Source: Unio delphinus
Lineage: Eukaryota > Mollusca > Bivalvia > Unionida > Unionidae
Assembly: GCA_029339505.1 (NCBI GenBank)
Contig: JAQISU010000036.1
Span: 1,642,501-1,706,500, forward strand
Length of the DNA stretch: 64,000 nucleotides
Reading direction: 5' to 3'
Shown here: in pieces, positions 36,954 through 49,196 of the stretch
Layout of the letters: each line of letters opens with the position of its first letter
Position numbering within the stretch: the first letter of the stretch is position 1
Notes under the pieces: generated by a model
Databases searched by the model: none
What the model was told of the DNA's origin: nothing
The model's input: only the letters and a program-made list of their open reading frames with translations
Translations under genes and position numbers: made by a program

Positions 36954-39900
36954 TGAAAGAGTCGAGGGTATTGTTCTCTATTAATATTCGTTCACATTAT
37001 TGATTGTATACTGTGACTATAGGAGTCGAGGTTATTGTTCTCTAGTAATATTCGTTCACAGTATTGACTGTATACTATGACTATGATGAATACTTAAAAT
37101 ATTTGAAAAGCATATACATTAAAACTCATTGGTTAGGTATTTGTGGCCCTCATATTTTAATGTACACAAATAATGTTATTTTACATACACAAATTCTTTG
37201 AATTTTGTTCTCATTGTTTCTAGTCTACCTTCTGGCTTGCTTTTGATGTATTCGTTAAGTCACAATCCTCTGCTACTTTTGTATCGATTTAATTTCAGAA
37301 TTTATTCTAAATCTCAGTGACAATCCAAATATATACGTCTACAAACGTGGAAGAAACCAAGTTGTGTGCACACGTTATAAATATTCTAATGAAATTACAC
37401 ATGGATAGTCTGCTCTTTTAGTTCGAGTTATTGCAGTAAGAGTGTGTCTTATAACCATGAATTAGGAGAAAGATAATTCACCATTAGTATTGATGTAGCA
37501 TTAGATAAAACCACACTCATATATAAATGTTCAGTGCAACATTTCTAACGAAAAAATAAATAATCTTGCACTAGTGAATATTTAAGTGGCCTTATGGACT
37601 GTAACTATGACAATTGTTTGTATGTATTTGATGTTTGTTGAACAGTGTGCACCATTTTTCTATAATGCTATGATATATCACTATCATCATTACACAGTTC
37701 CATTCATTAGATATATCTTTTCCATCACATAATATCAATAAACATTGAAAGACAATATTAATATAAACCATCGATCAAGTTAAAGCTTGATATAACTTTG
37801 TTTGACTTTGAACTTGCTAGAACTTACATATCAAACCACAGGTTCTTCAATTGTATGATACTGTCGATGGCATACATGCCGAATAAATGATCAACTTCGA
37901 ACTTGCTAGAACTTGCATATCAAACCACAGGTTCTCCAATTTTATGATGCCGTCGATGGCATACATGCCGAAGTTTAATGTTCTGTTGAACATTATTTAA
38001 TTAATCGGTGAATGAAGATGTTGTTCTTCATTCGTTTCTTTGCTTTTAATTTTAAATATTGGATCTGGATTATCATTCAATAGCAATATTTAAATAATAT
38101 TTAAAATCAAATAATATAGTAATAGTTTGATTATGCAGTGTAAGTTGTACAATTCATGCATGATATCTTACAATTGTGTCTTTGTTCACATACGAAATTT
38201 GTGAAGATGTTGTTTGGTATTGATAATAACTACAAGGTATTTTTATATCCACCCTATTAAACAGGTATATTTTGTATGGAGGTACAACATAATTGTTTGT
38301 CATATTCATATTAGAGTTGGTTTATTTGCTTTTGTATGTACAGATTCCGCTCCTCAGTTATTATGTATTTCTGGGTTTGGGCATGAGTAAAATGTAGTTC
38401 TTAGCATTGGCAACAACCACAGTGGAAACATTGTAGGATACCTATTTGAAGTTTTAAAGTACTGTGACTGAAATTTCTTGACATGGGGTAATTATGAAAT
38501 TCCTGCACTACTAAGACAGACAGTTAGTTAATAACAGTAGCTTAAAAAAACTTGGGTTAGTCCAAAGTACAATAATTTTAACAGTTATTAAACTAAGTAA
38601 AATGAGATGTTGTCTGAAGAAGCAAACCAATCTTCTGAACGTGCATGTCAGGCAATCAAGTATATAATGTTAAAATACGTTATTAACTTACTTTTTCCAT
38701 TACATGTAAGGTCGATCAATTAAAATAGTCAAGTATTGACAGCAGTCTCTTGGAAGTGCACATCTGAAGTAATGAAAACATGTATACTCAATAACCCTAA
38801 ATTACAAAATCAATTATGCACCAATCAAATGGAATTGAACGTTCGTTTACACACGTTTGAAAATATACATGTTGTGAGATGTGGTTTTGTCTTCTATATT
38901 TTAATAACCAAGATGATCAGTGAAGCAAAAACAATTATTTTTAAAACTTTATCCCAATGCAAAGAATAAAATTGTCGAGCGGAAAAAATATGTATAAAGT
39001 TCATTCATTAGTTAAGAACGTTGATGCACTATAATTTGACTTTTAACTGTTTGAGTTTCTTTATTTGAAGATATACTTATATGATATAAATGTTTTCAAT
39101 CCATGTAAATACTCGTGTGTTCCATTAACATTACACTACCATATTGTAATCTATCAGATTTTGATATTCAGTATTATTCTTTTTTTTTAAAGTCATCAAT
39201 GGTTCTATCAGTATTATAAAATGTTTATAAGTCTGTATCAGTTGGTTTTAACTACTTTTTACTTTGCCAGAAAGACTATTATTATTAGTAGCAGTAGTAT
39301 TATTACCATATTCCACTTCCTGATGACTATTGTTATTATTATTATTATTATTATTAATATTATTATTATTATTATTTTTATTGCTGATGATGATAGTTAT
39401 CGTGGAGTTATCCTGCATGTTCCCAAATTGTACTTTTGCTTAAATTAAAGTTACACGATATCAAGGCTTCAACACATGGAGCCTGAGATCTAGGTTTATG
39501 TGTAAACGGTATTGAGAATAACAAGCCAGTATAAAATAATCAATTACATAATACTATATCTAAAAATGAGCGTCCACTATAATGAAGGAAACCTCCAAAC
39601 GGTGTTCAAAGTACGAATTTGGGAGCATTTAGGAATATCATGAGTCCCATACATAGACGACTATTTTAAGTGTCCGTGATACATATTAAGTATTCTATCT
39701 TACAGTTATTTGAGAATTCTGCACTTTGGTTTAAATTCAGTTTTGGAAATTTTAATGATAACATCTAAGTCCTTTTGAACGTATTCCGGACATCTGTGTT
39801 TTTGTGCATAACCTTGATTCGAACCTAGTACATTTGTACAATATTTAGGATAATTTTCAGCTTGAATAGTCAAAATTACTTATACATCAGTCTGAAATCC

Positions 39901-40615
39901 TAGTTATATTGGTAGTATTTCATAGATGATTGGTCAGTGTAGCTTTACAGATTGACTATTGTTGGTTTCCGCTTGTAGTATTTCAAAGTTTGCAACAATG
40001 TTTATTTGTTCCGTTTCTGACATTTGTATGCAGGAACGCACTTGACAGAGCAAATTTTACATGTATATATGTATATAAAAACTGTATAATGACTTTATAT
40101 GAAGTATTGTAGACCTCACTGATAACGGTGTGGAAGAAAGTATATGATAAGAATTGTAGTTATGTAGCATAAAAAGATGCAAAAGGTCATGATTGATTTG
40201 CAATTGAAATTGAAAAATAAACCAATTGAAAACACAGAATAAAAGTTAATAATCAGTTTAAAAAATGAAATAATTTGTACTAGTTGATTATGTGATTATG
40301 TAAAACTTGCAACTGCAATCAGCAAGCAACTAATACAGATATAATAGTGTCTACTGAAGCCATACATTTTAGAATAAATTATTCGATGGTTATTCTAAAT
40401 AATCAGCATTAATATTTTGTTTAAATACTTTGCACTCCTTATTTATGCAGAAAGCATACACTTGCTTTATTGAAACGTGTACCAAATGTTCAATATTGTC
40501 TAAACATTTTGTCAATTTGTCGTGTTATTTGTGGTTGAGACTTGTACGAGAACAACGTTCTTTGTACGACCAATCTATCAGGTCGTTGGGGAGTAAGGTA
40601 GTTAAAAAACCATCT
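36954..40615. other. 3' UTR and intergenic AT-rich region
   Basis: Begins with the probable TRPM 3' UTR. It holds a 60-bp tandem duplication at 36959-37082, a ~93-bp tandem duplication at 37806-37978 and an (ATT)n tract near 39337-39380. A phase-compatible second-frame exon at about 37299-37408 is discussed as a finding. No other gene is supported. Confidence 0.5.
37806..37978. repeat. Tandem duplication, ~93-bp unit
   Basis: Two copies of 'gaacttgctagaactt.cat', 'atcaaaccacaggttct.ca' and 'gtcgatggcatacatgccga' at about 37808-37885 and 37900-37977, differing at only a few positions. Confidence 0.9.
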
Positions 40616-40619
40616 GGAC

Positions 40620-41400
40620 TCCTTGTCTATGTGTTTTGTCTGGATGCAATTTAATGATAATGGCAGTTCTTGAACACCTCGTCGAATTATGCATGTTTCA
40701 GTCAGATATTTTTAGATTGTCAATATGGGCATTCTGAATAATGCAATTATTATTTCTGTTCCGATGGTACACGATCTGATAACATGCTGCAGCAATTTAA
40801 ATATCATTATGTGCCATTTAGAAGTATTTTCACTTCACCATAAACTGCTTATGTTTATGAGAAGAATCTTAAATTTGTGCTCATCCCAAGTGAAATTTAT
40901 GTCACTAACGAAACAATTGTTATAGTTTGTTCAACATAGATTTAAAAAGATATACATTCAGTAATTGTCAAAATAATATTTGAAATTATCACTTGTGTAA
41001 GATCTTTGATTCTGATATAGAGTATGGCTGAAGTCCTATTTTACACTTGTGCATCCCATTTAGTTCGTTTAGATTTAGATATCACAAAAATATATTTTAA
41101 TAGGCTTAAAATGGCTATAAATTGATCAGTTATTTTCTTTGGAACAAATGCTGAACTAATAATTTAAAAAACAATGCTGGTCACTGATTTGTTACAGTGA
41201 ACAGAAAAATATTAAAATACACACACACAAACGCACACATGAACACACGCATTTGTACGCTAGACTCGGTTAATGTACACGTAAGGTTTTAGGTCCACAT
41301 TTCTTCCTTCATATCGTTCTCCACTGTCCTCCTCCGGATCCTTTTGGGTCTGCATCTCGTTCATGTTTCTTTTGTGGTCCATCTGAGAGTTATACTGGTA
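40620..41400. repeat. Dispersed direct duplication, copy 1
   Basis: Parallels 43670-44430 over its length with moderate divergence. Shared stretches include 'tctggatgcaattt', 'atttaaaaagatatacat', 'ggctataaattgatcagtta', 'ggtccacattt' and 'tctgcatctcgttcat'. Its distal end (about 41270-41400, minus strand) encodes a fragment of a LINE 3' end. Confidence 0.85.
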
Positions 41401-41414
41401 CATGCAGTCCATCC

Positions 41415-43375
41415 TAGTACAACTATTGCGTTTGATAGTGTGAAATGTTTGCATAAAACTTTAGAATCTTTTGGGTTTCACCCTGATCTCATCAAATGGG
41501 TGTTCCATTTTTATTATGATATAAGTTCTTCGGTTATAGTCAATAATTTTATTTCAAATCCGTTTTTGATTTTAAGAGGAGTCCGTCAGTGTTGCAGTCT
41601 TTCACCCCTTCTATAAGTAATAGTGTATGAACCTTTGTTATCAAAATTCGTAACGATGCAGAAATTATTTACATTTCAATTCCCGGTGCAGCAGAGGACT
41701 GTAAAATCTCCCATTTTGAGGAAGATAGTACAGGCTTTTGCTCTACGGACAAATCAATTAATCAATACCTACTTTTGGCACACAGGTATGAGCTCGCCAC
41801 TGGTGCAAAGATAAATTATAGTAAATCAAACGGTATGTTCATAGGAAATGGCGTACCCGCAGTGATCACCCTTTTGGCATTTCATGAATTGACAAACATG
41901 AAACAGTAGGCTTTCTTTTCGAACGTAATTTAAATTTTGCATTAACGCATTTCAAGACGGTGGTCTAAACATTACACAGTTGGAATAAAAGCTAAAAGCC
42001 TTACGTATCCAACATATACAGATACTTCTTGATGAAGAGTATTCAGCCAAATGAAAACTCTTTGCAAGGTATTGGATTGGTTTTCAATTAAAATCTTTCA
42101 AACCCACTTTAGATCTAAATGAATATACTCATACGTTATATACACCGCCTTTCTATAGAAAGTGCATTATAAATTGTAAAACCTTTCATGATAATAATGA
42201 TACGATTACTTTTGGCAAAGTCCCAACTAAATGAATTTATCAACGTGAACTTCAAAATTATCTTCTAAAACCTAATGTCTTCAGACTATATGATCTCCAC
42301 TTTACTAGTATTTGGAGAAATTTACATAATAGACCATATTACCAGAGATGTGTGTTTTAAAACCATCCATGACATCCTGTCCATTAATTATAGTATGTAT
42401 TTAAAGGGAATTTCTCAGTCCAAATTATGCACCTTTCGTCAAGGTATCGAAACGGTAGACCATTTGTTTTTTTAATGCAAACTCGTCTACCCTTTACAAC
42501 ATTTAGTTGTTAAATGGTTGAAAAGACTATCCGGAAACACTTTTAATACCTTTTATACATTCCTTAAATTCGGTCTTTTTTAAAATAATTTGAGGACACG
42601 TGCCTCCTTTTATGTGCTGAATACAAGTACGCCATATGGATTAAAGGTATACGTGCGTACTATTATAAAGAAGTGGTAACTAGTAATACACTGTTATCCT
42701 TTTTTATCTCTAGACTTAAATGTAGAATCAGAGCTAATTTTGCAAGATTAATTCTTGTTCATTTTCTCGATAAATGGTGTTTACCAGGTCTTATTTGTTC
42801 GTTATACAATTTGAATTAGTTATAGAAATTAGTCTATAACAATATTATACGTTGTATTTCCATCGTAAACCCATTTATTAAAATTAAAATGTGATTAATC
42901 ATTTATTTGAACTGTTACCTTTATTTGTACAACCTTGTTCATATTTATAAATTGTATTGGTTGTATCATCTTTCGATTATTTTATAATTCCTTTGAACTG
43001 TTGTTTTTGGGGTTTTGTTGTATTATCTTCAATTTGCATTATCGTTTCATAATTTAGTTTATTATCTTGTTTACTTTTGCAATTCTAAATATGTTCTGCA
43101 CCATTTGTATTTTTATTCTCCCATTTATAAAATGTATTTGTTGTAACTTCATTCATTTCATTTAGAATTGCGTTGAAATAATTTTGTTTGTTATTATCTT
43201 TGGATTTTCGTTGTATTATCTTGGATTTGTATTATCGTTTATATACTTTTCGTATATTATCATGTTCAATTTTGTATATTGTATATGCTTTGCATTCTTG
43301 GTTTCGTGCTGGTTTGCCGCTTTTAAATGTACTTATATAACCAATAAACTTTTATCAAAAACAAAACAAAAAATA
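41415..43375 (+). mobile_element. L1/Tx1-like LINE remnant
   Basis: A broken frame set starting AFDSVKCLHKTLESFGFHPD carries VIVNNFISNPFLILRGVRQ (the R-G-V-R-Q-G motif, with the Gly replaced by Cys) and CSLSPLL. Frameshifted stretches follow, such as GAKINYSKSNGMFIG near 41800. At 42290-42475 a frame carries FKTIHDILSINYSMYLKGIS and FRQGIETVDHLFF, the C-terminal part of these elements. The tail near 43340 has 'aataaa' and an A-rich end. The catalytic domain is damaged and 5' truncated. The clade is judged from the motif style only. Confidence 0.75.
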
Positions 43376-43669
43376 TTGCGTCTGGTGCATTATTCATAAT
43401 CATCCATGCAACCGTTTTCTCAGTGTTCTGATTAAGGCTTATATGTTTTTGATCACATGCACTAAATTATATCGCGTGTCTGTATTATTGATATTCTGCA
43501 ACTATGTTATTGTCATTCATTTTCATTTAGTCATTTCATACATATTTTATTTCATTAGCATTGGCTGCTATATCACAATCTCCAGTTACATCTTAAGTGA
43601 CTTAAATATTCAGACAACAAAGTCATGTTTTGATTCATTCCTATTCCTTAATTCACGCAATTCTGGAAT

Positions 43670-44430
43670 CCTTGACTGTGTGTTTCATCTGGATGCAATT
43701 TGATGCTAATGATAGGCATATAACATGTCATCTAATTATGCATTTTTCAGTCATATATCTTTAGAACCTCAATATTGGCATTCTAAATAAAACAACTGTT
43801 ACTTCCATTAAAATTGTACACGATTTGTTAACGTGCTGCAGCAATTTAAATGTCAATATGTGCTATTTAGAAGTTTTTTTCACTTCAATATAAACTGCCT
43901 CTTATGTTTATGAGAAGATATTTCAATTTGTGATCATCCCAAGTGAAATGTATGCCACTAATGAAACAATTGTATTATTTAGTTCAACAAGGATTTAAAA
44001 AGATATACATTTAGTAATTGTGGAAATAATATTTGAAATTAGCACTTGTGTAAGATCTGATATAGTGTTATAGTGTATGGCTGAAGTCATATTTTACACT
44101 TTTACATCACAGTTAGTTTGTTTAGATATAGATATCACAAAAACATATTTTAACTGGCTTAAAATGGCTATAAATTGATCAGTTATTTTCTTTAAAACAA
44201 ATGCTGAACTAATAATTAAAAGACAATGCTGGTCACTGATTTGTTACAATGAATACAAAAGTATTAAAATACACACACACACAAATTTGAACGCTTGACT
44301 CGTTAAATGTACACCTATGGTTGTAGGTCCACATTTGCTCCTTCATCTCTTTCTCCACTGTCCTCTTCCGGATCCTTTAATGTCTGCATCTCGTTCATCT
44401 GTCTTCCGGGGTTCATTTGATAGTGACTGT
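43670..44430. repeat. Dispersed direct duplication, copy 2
   Basis: Second copy of the ~0.78-kb segment at 40620-41400, in the same orientation. The LINE at 41415-43375 and ~300 bp of other sequence lie between them. Confidence 0.85.
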
Positions 44431-44640
44431 GAGTAGGGATATGGGTGGCATTCGGAGCACATGTCCACGCCACCTACATCCGCGTGTCTGGACTTTCTGG
44501 GCGAAGGGTTTGGGTTAAGTGCATCTATGCAGATCAGTGTTTAAGATAATGTGGGGCACAGATGTTGAGAATTCTGCGCAGGCATTTGTTCGGGAACACT
44601 TCCAACTTATTGCATAAGGCTTTGATTATTTTCCAAGATT
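44270..44640 (-). pseudogene. LINE 3' end (RT C-terminal region), minus strand
   Basis: On the minus strand, broken frames give CLRRILNICAPH, then VQTRGCRWRGHVLRMPPIS, then RKRTVEKEMKEQMW. This order (CLRRIL, RWxGHVLRM, W/KRTVExEM) is the standard C-terminal end of one LINE group. Several stops interrupt it. Part of the end of this relic is also present at 41270-41400 as part of the duplication. Confidence 0.75.
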
Positions 44641-44785
44641 CCTCATAATATTGTAAGATATCTTGACACTGCTCTCGAAAAGCATGCTCTTAGTTTTCAG
44701 ACTTCTCAATATCTTTGCCCCACATTATCTCAAACACTGATTTGCATAGACAAGCGGATGTAGGTGGCGTGGACATGTGAATCAT
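44472..44785. repeat. Inverted repeat formed by two LINE fragments
   Basis: The arm 44472-44571 and the arm 44698-44785 are reverse complements with roughly 80-85% identity by eye (shared 'gccccacattatct.aaacactgat' and 'cggatgtaggtggcgtgg', the second arm read as given). About 125 bp separate them. The + arm continues as a broken RT-like frame to about 44900. A short direct repeat 'cactgctctcgaa' lies at 44658 and 44804. Confidence 0.8.
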
Positions 44786-44949
44786 ATTGTCAAGTATCTA
44801 GACACTGCTCTCGAAGGGCATAATCGTAGTTTTCATGCTGATACTTCTTTTCATCCATGTACTCCTAAGTGGCGCAACAAGGACAAAGAGACCACAAAAG
44901 AGTTACATGTACACACATGTACGCATTTTGGTTATCTAGAATGAGAAGT

Positions 44950-46185
44950 CATTCTTGGAACAAACTTTTTAATATCTTCTTTCCATTACATTTCTAATTT
45001 TGACATTTTGTTTCGTTCTTTTCTTTACGAAAGAATTTCTACTTTGATATGAGACAAAAACCAATTTCGCAACAATTAAACAAAACTGAACCAATTGAAG
45101 AAACAAAACAACATTAAATTTATAAAGGGAATGTTATGTAGTTATATTTGTTACTTGATTACATATTTGATACATGAATTCAGTTGACATTAAATGTCGT
45201 TAAAAGAAATATTAAAATATTATTATTTTGATTATTAAAATTTTTTTTTTCACCTTTGCTCAGTAGAAGGTTAGAAGTCAATAATCATAATTTACCCTTT
45301 GATTGTATAAACTGATAAGGCATTTTCTTTATCCTGGTTTACATGTTAGTTACTACCCAAGGGACTAGTTAAATGATGGATGAGTGTTTATTAATTAATT
45401 TGAAAGCGATTAATTGTTTAGTGTGCAACCTAATATCTAAATTATTGATAGCTTAGATCGATACTAAAAAAATACCCGTGTCTGATAACATTCAAGAACG
45501 ATGATGTCAACATTGCACATGATCACAGGAAGAGAAAAACGCTGAAGGTAAATGGACAATTTAGGAGTTGTTAATTTATATGAGCCACATAGCTCCTACT
45601 AACTAATGATATACACAAGATAGCATTCCAAAAAAGATACAAGCCAATAATCAATTACCGATCAAATATTGTTAATTAGATGCTGCACATATTTCGTCCA
45701 TACACAATATTGATTGTGAATGAATATGCCAATATATATGAGCGCAAGATACACAGTCTCAGGAGTTAACCATCTTTGATACAATTGTTTGGATCGTAGA
45801 TGATCGCATCAAATGGTTGTATTTAGTTTTTCATGCAGTGTCACGAGTTAGAAGAATAAATCAACTTCGTAGAGTCGTTTTGGATTCTAATGACATCGGC
45901 ATCAGCGATATTGTCAGCGATCATGTAGTAAGAAAAAATACCTCGGTGTTTATACAGAAAGCGACAACAAAAAAAGAGAGAATTTGATATTGATGTTGAA
46001 TTTATAATGATGCTAAAACAACAATAATATAATCACTGCGCGAGCTGTAATTGTATAATGATATGGGCTTGGTCTAATTTGCAGCAGACAGAAAAAATGG
46101 CAGTTGTGGTCATACACGAGAAAATGTTATTCTGACCTTTCTAGAGTGTAACAGACACAGAGGTCCTAGTTAAGTGATCGTGTCG
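44950..46185. other. AT-rich intergenic stretch
   Basis: No recognised gene. Some sequence near 45830-46130 may belong to the element annotated next, but I found no coding match. Confidence 0.45.
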
Positions 46186-46189
46186 GTAA

Positions 46190-46910
46190 TTGTGTATCCT
46201 CGGGTATCACTTGTCACTGTTCGCGTGTAAATCCACGCTGAGTATCTCAGTCACATTACCGAGTATTCGTTGTTTTGAGAAGAAAAAACAGTTTGTACTG
46301 GTGCATATTGTTTTGTGATCCCATTATAAGGTTTCACATTTATTGTTCGAGTAATTTCATTATTTAGCGCAGTTATTACACTTGGTAATCTTGCAACCCA
46401 TTCACGAGATCTGTTATCTTATATAAATTCCGTCGCGTATTGAAATCCAAATAACCGCTCAGCAAGTGTTGGATTAAGTCGTTCAACAATCACCTGATCG
46501 CGGTGTATTGCAGTATGTCCTCGTCTGATGGTGACATTAAGTAACTTCATTAATGATAACACTGCACCCTTAAATCTCTTGCCAGGATCAACCTGTAATT
46601 GATTTGGCCATTGCAGACCACCTAGTCGATAAATTCGTTCAAACGCAGAAGCTACTTCTGATGAAGCCTTGGTCAATACTGGCTCGGCTTCTTTGTATCC
46701 ACTCGCAACATAAACTACAGTTAACGCATACTGGTAAGTCCGTCTTTATCGATAGCGTTTATCGGATATTCACCTGATCTTCGTCGGTCATAGCTATCAA
46801 GTCGGATATAGAGTCTGGTTCCATGGCCGCAGTAATTATATCCTGGAAGATGTTTTTCTCCTGCGTGTTTGTCCCATGAAGTCCCTGGAAGCTTTGTCAA
46901 TTTTGCTGCA
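46190..46910 (-). pseudogene. Mobile-element relic: PLA2-like segment joined to an integrase core
   Basis: On the minus strand, 46907-46733 encodes GEKHLPGYNYCGHGTRLYIR, then LDSYDRRRSGEYPINAIDKD. This is the calcium-loop region (YCGxGT) and following segment of the phospholipase A2-like domain shared by parvovirus capsid N-termini and some invertebrate elements. It stops just before the catalytic His-Asp. A different frame then carries YALTVVYVASGYKEAEPV and, at 46676-46419, an rve-type integrase core: QLQVDPGKRFKGAV, HRDQVIVERLNPTLAERLFG. The expected order is D, then D, then E; the E (of IVERL) is present. Past a stop it continues with REWVARLPSVITALNNEITR and RGFTREQ. The relic is dead (stops, shifts, deletion at the junction). 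Confidence 0.72.
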
Positions 46911-48400
46911 CTATCACTTAGTTATTCTAAAAATAAATCATCACCCGATTTCATAGAGATAAATCTAAATTATTTGTACCGTATTATACACACTTACCGT
47001 CAAGACAAATAAAACAGTTGTAGGGTTCACCCACTCATATAATATATATATAAACAATCAAACTTCACACAGTGAGAGCTTTCAATCTTGTTCCATGTAA
47101 TAGCTGTTCTACCTTCATCACTTACATTTTACTTTTAAATCATTGGCTTATACACATAGTATAAACAGCATCTCTGCTTTAGAAGATTGTTTAAATAATG
47201 TTCTGTTAAATACTTTTCTTAAGTACGTACAAGATGTCACCAACTTGTTCATTGTGCTAAATATACAGTTGCAGATCATATTTTGAACATTATTTTGGCT
47301 AGTATGGGTATTAATTTCCTGACAAATTCAATTTTTTAAAACAAATATTCAGAACCTTTCAAATATCCACTACACACTGATACAATATACAGACGTAGAT
47401 GCAAAGTGCAAAGCTATCAACACTACTATTCTGAAAAGGAAGGAAAATAGATTGGCAATTAAATTAACTAAAAAATAGAAATAATACCAATTAATAATCA
47501 GCAGACATTTATATTAGTCAGAATATTTATGATAGGTCAATGCAATCTCTATAAAGAAATGGTATTTATATATTGACATAATTAACTTCTATGTTCACAA
47601 CAGAACATTAAACATTCAAATGGATCGAAGACTAAAATCATCACAGATTTCCCATTGCATAGTGAAAGCTGATGAAAATAAACTTTTCATTTATAAATTT
47701 AGTTTCTTCTTTAAAATAATCTGAATTAAAGTTCGTAAAAAAAATATTTTTAATACTTGTATTTTTCAATTTAAAATATATTTGGCTTTTAAAAAGAGAA
47801 TTTGAATAAGTTTAAAACTCTGATGCCAGTGTAATACTCTGTACCAATAACTTGTGGATTGGAATTTGAAATATATTGCTTTCCATATCCGAAAAGTAAT
47901 TTAGGTTCAAACATTTTTATTTCTTAGAAAACAGTTTATGGAAAGTCAACCTCCATTATAAAATCAAGAAGTTAAAAGTGTAAATATGTTGCAAAAAAAA
48001 AAACAATATACATCAGAATATATTTTATTAGCATAATTCTGAGATTATAAGATAAAAAGCAGCTGAAACCATACTTCCTCCGCCCCAGTTAAAAATACAT
48101 GCATAAATATACAAATTGGCAGCAAATCATGTATGCCAGGCAAGGGCCAAACGTTTTGTCTTCAGGAAACTCAGGCTATACCACACATTATCCAAGTCAA
48201 AATTAAAAAAGATGTAGTTCCAATAAAGATTTTTTTGTTACTGATGGGTGATATTTAAATGCATAATTGATACTGCGGAAATTTATCCAATAACCCTTCC
48301 AGCTTTGAACAGTTATAAGACATATATACCACAATATTGGTGAAGGATGAAAAATGTACTGCCTAATTTTATGTAGATTTGACATTTATGCTGATAAATT

Positions 48401-48489
48401 TTAACCGTGGCCTTTTAGCCTACTGTCATCCTCTGGAAATTTTATCCTCATCCTTATGACAGGGACCTCACTAGCATCTTGAATATCTT
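48401..48489 (-). CDS. Candidate terminal exon, minus strand
   Basis: On the minus strand a good acceptor ('tattttcaccag') precedes an open stretch DIQDASEVPVIRMRIKFPED then DSRLKGHG and TAA. It enters with two bases of a split codon. The composition looks coding. It could be the last exon of the same minus-strand gene as 50789-50882, with at least one exon missing in between because the phases do not join directly. Product unknown. Confidence 0.42.
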
Positions 48490-49132
48490 CTGGTGAAAAT
48501 ATGTGCAAAGTTTTATTACATGCATGTGCTTTTATTCTGAATTACAGATACTGGTATTGTTTGTTTCAAGTTTTATCTATAACAATTTGATACAAAAAAG
48601 AATCATATTTCATAGTAGTAAAGCTTCACTGCATTTAATTTTATAAATTGAAATAATTTTGCCAGACGAAAGGAAAGAATTAATTTTGCATACATTACTA
48701 AACATTAAATGTATACCTCTCTTCACACCTTTCAGCAAGATCTAATTGTGGCTTTAATTTTATTGTACATACAAGTTGAATCCAAATGCAGACATGGGCC
48801 TTGATCTGCCAATGCATAATACACCAACAGAACAGGGTCTATGTTTCTATGTTGTTTCTTCAACTGATTACCAATAACAAACTGCACTGGCCCAGATATA
48901 CTGGTGCATTATGCAGCGTTTGATCTGGGTCTGTGCCGCTCGCAGTTGGACTCAACTAATAATCAAATATATTTCACAAGGTGACAAAAAAATCTGACTG
49001 ACAAATGTCAACATTGTATCCCTAAACGTTGGTATTTAGCATAATAATTAATTTATCCAAAATTGACAATAGAATGTTTAATCAATTTAAATTACTGTAC
49101 AGCTAAATCATTGATGACTATATAAATATGGT

Positions 49133-49138
<6 letters not shown>

Positions 49139-49192
<54 letters not shown>
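49139..49192. repeat. (GA)n microsatellite
   Basis: Pure GA dinucleotide tract. Confidence 0.95.

Positions 49193-49196
<4 letters not shown>

Noticed and set aside
40620..44430. LTR retrotransposon with the two 0.78-kb copies as LTRs
   Set aside because: The copies contain LINE 3' coding remnants, lack TG...CA ends, and the internal region is a LINE rather than gag-pol.
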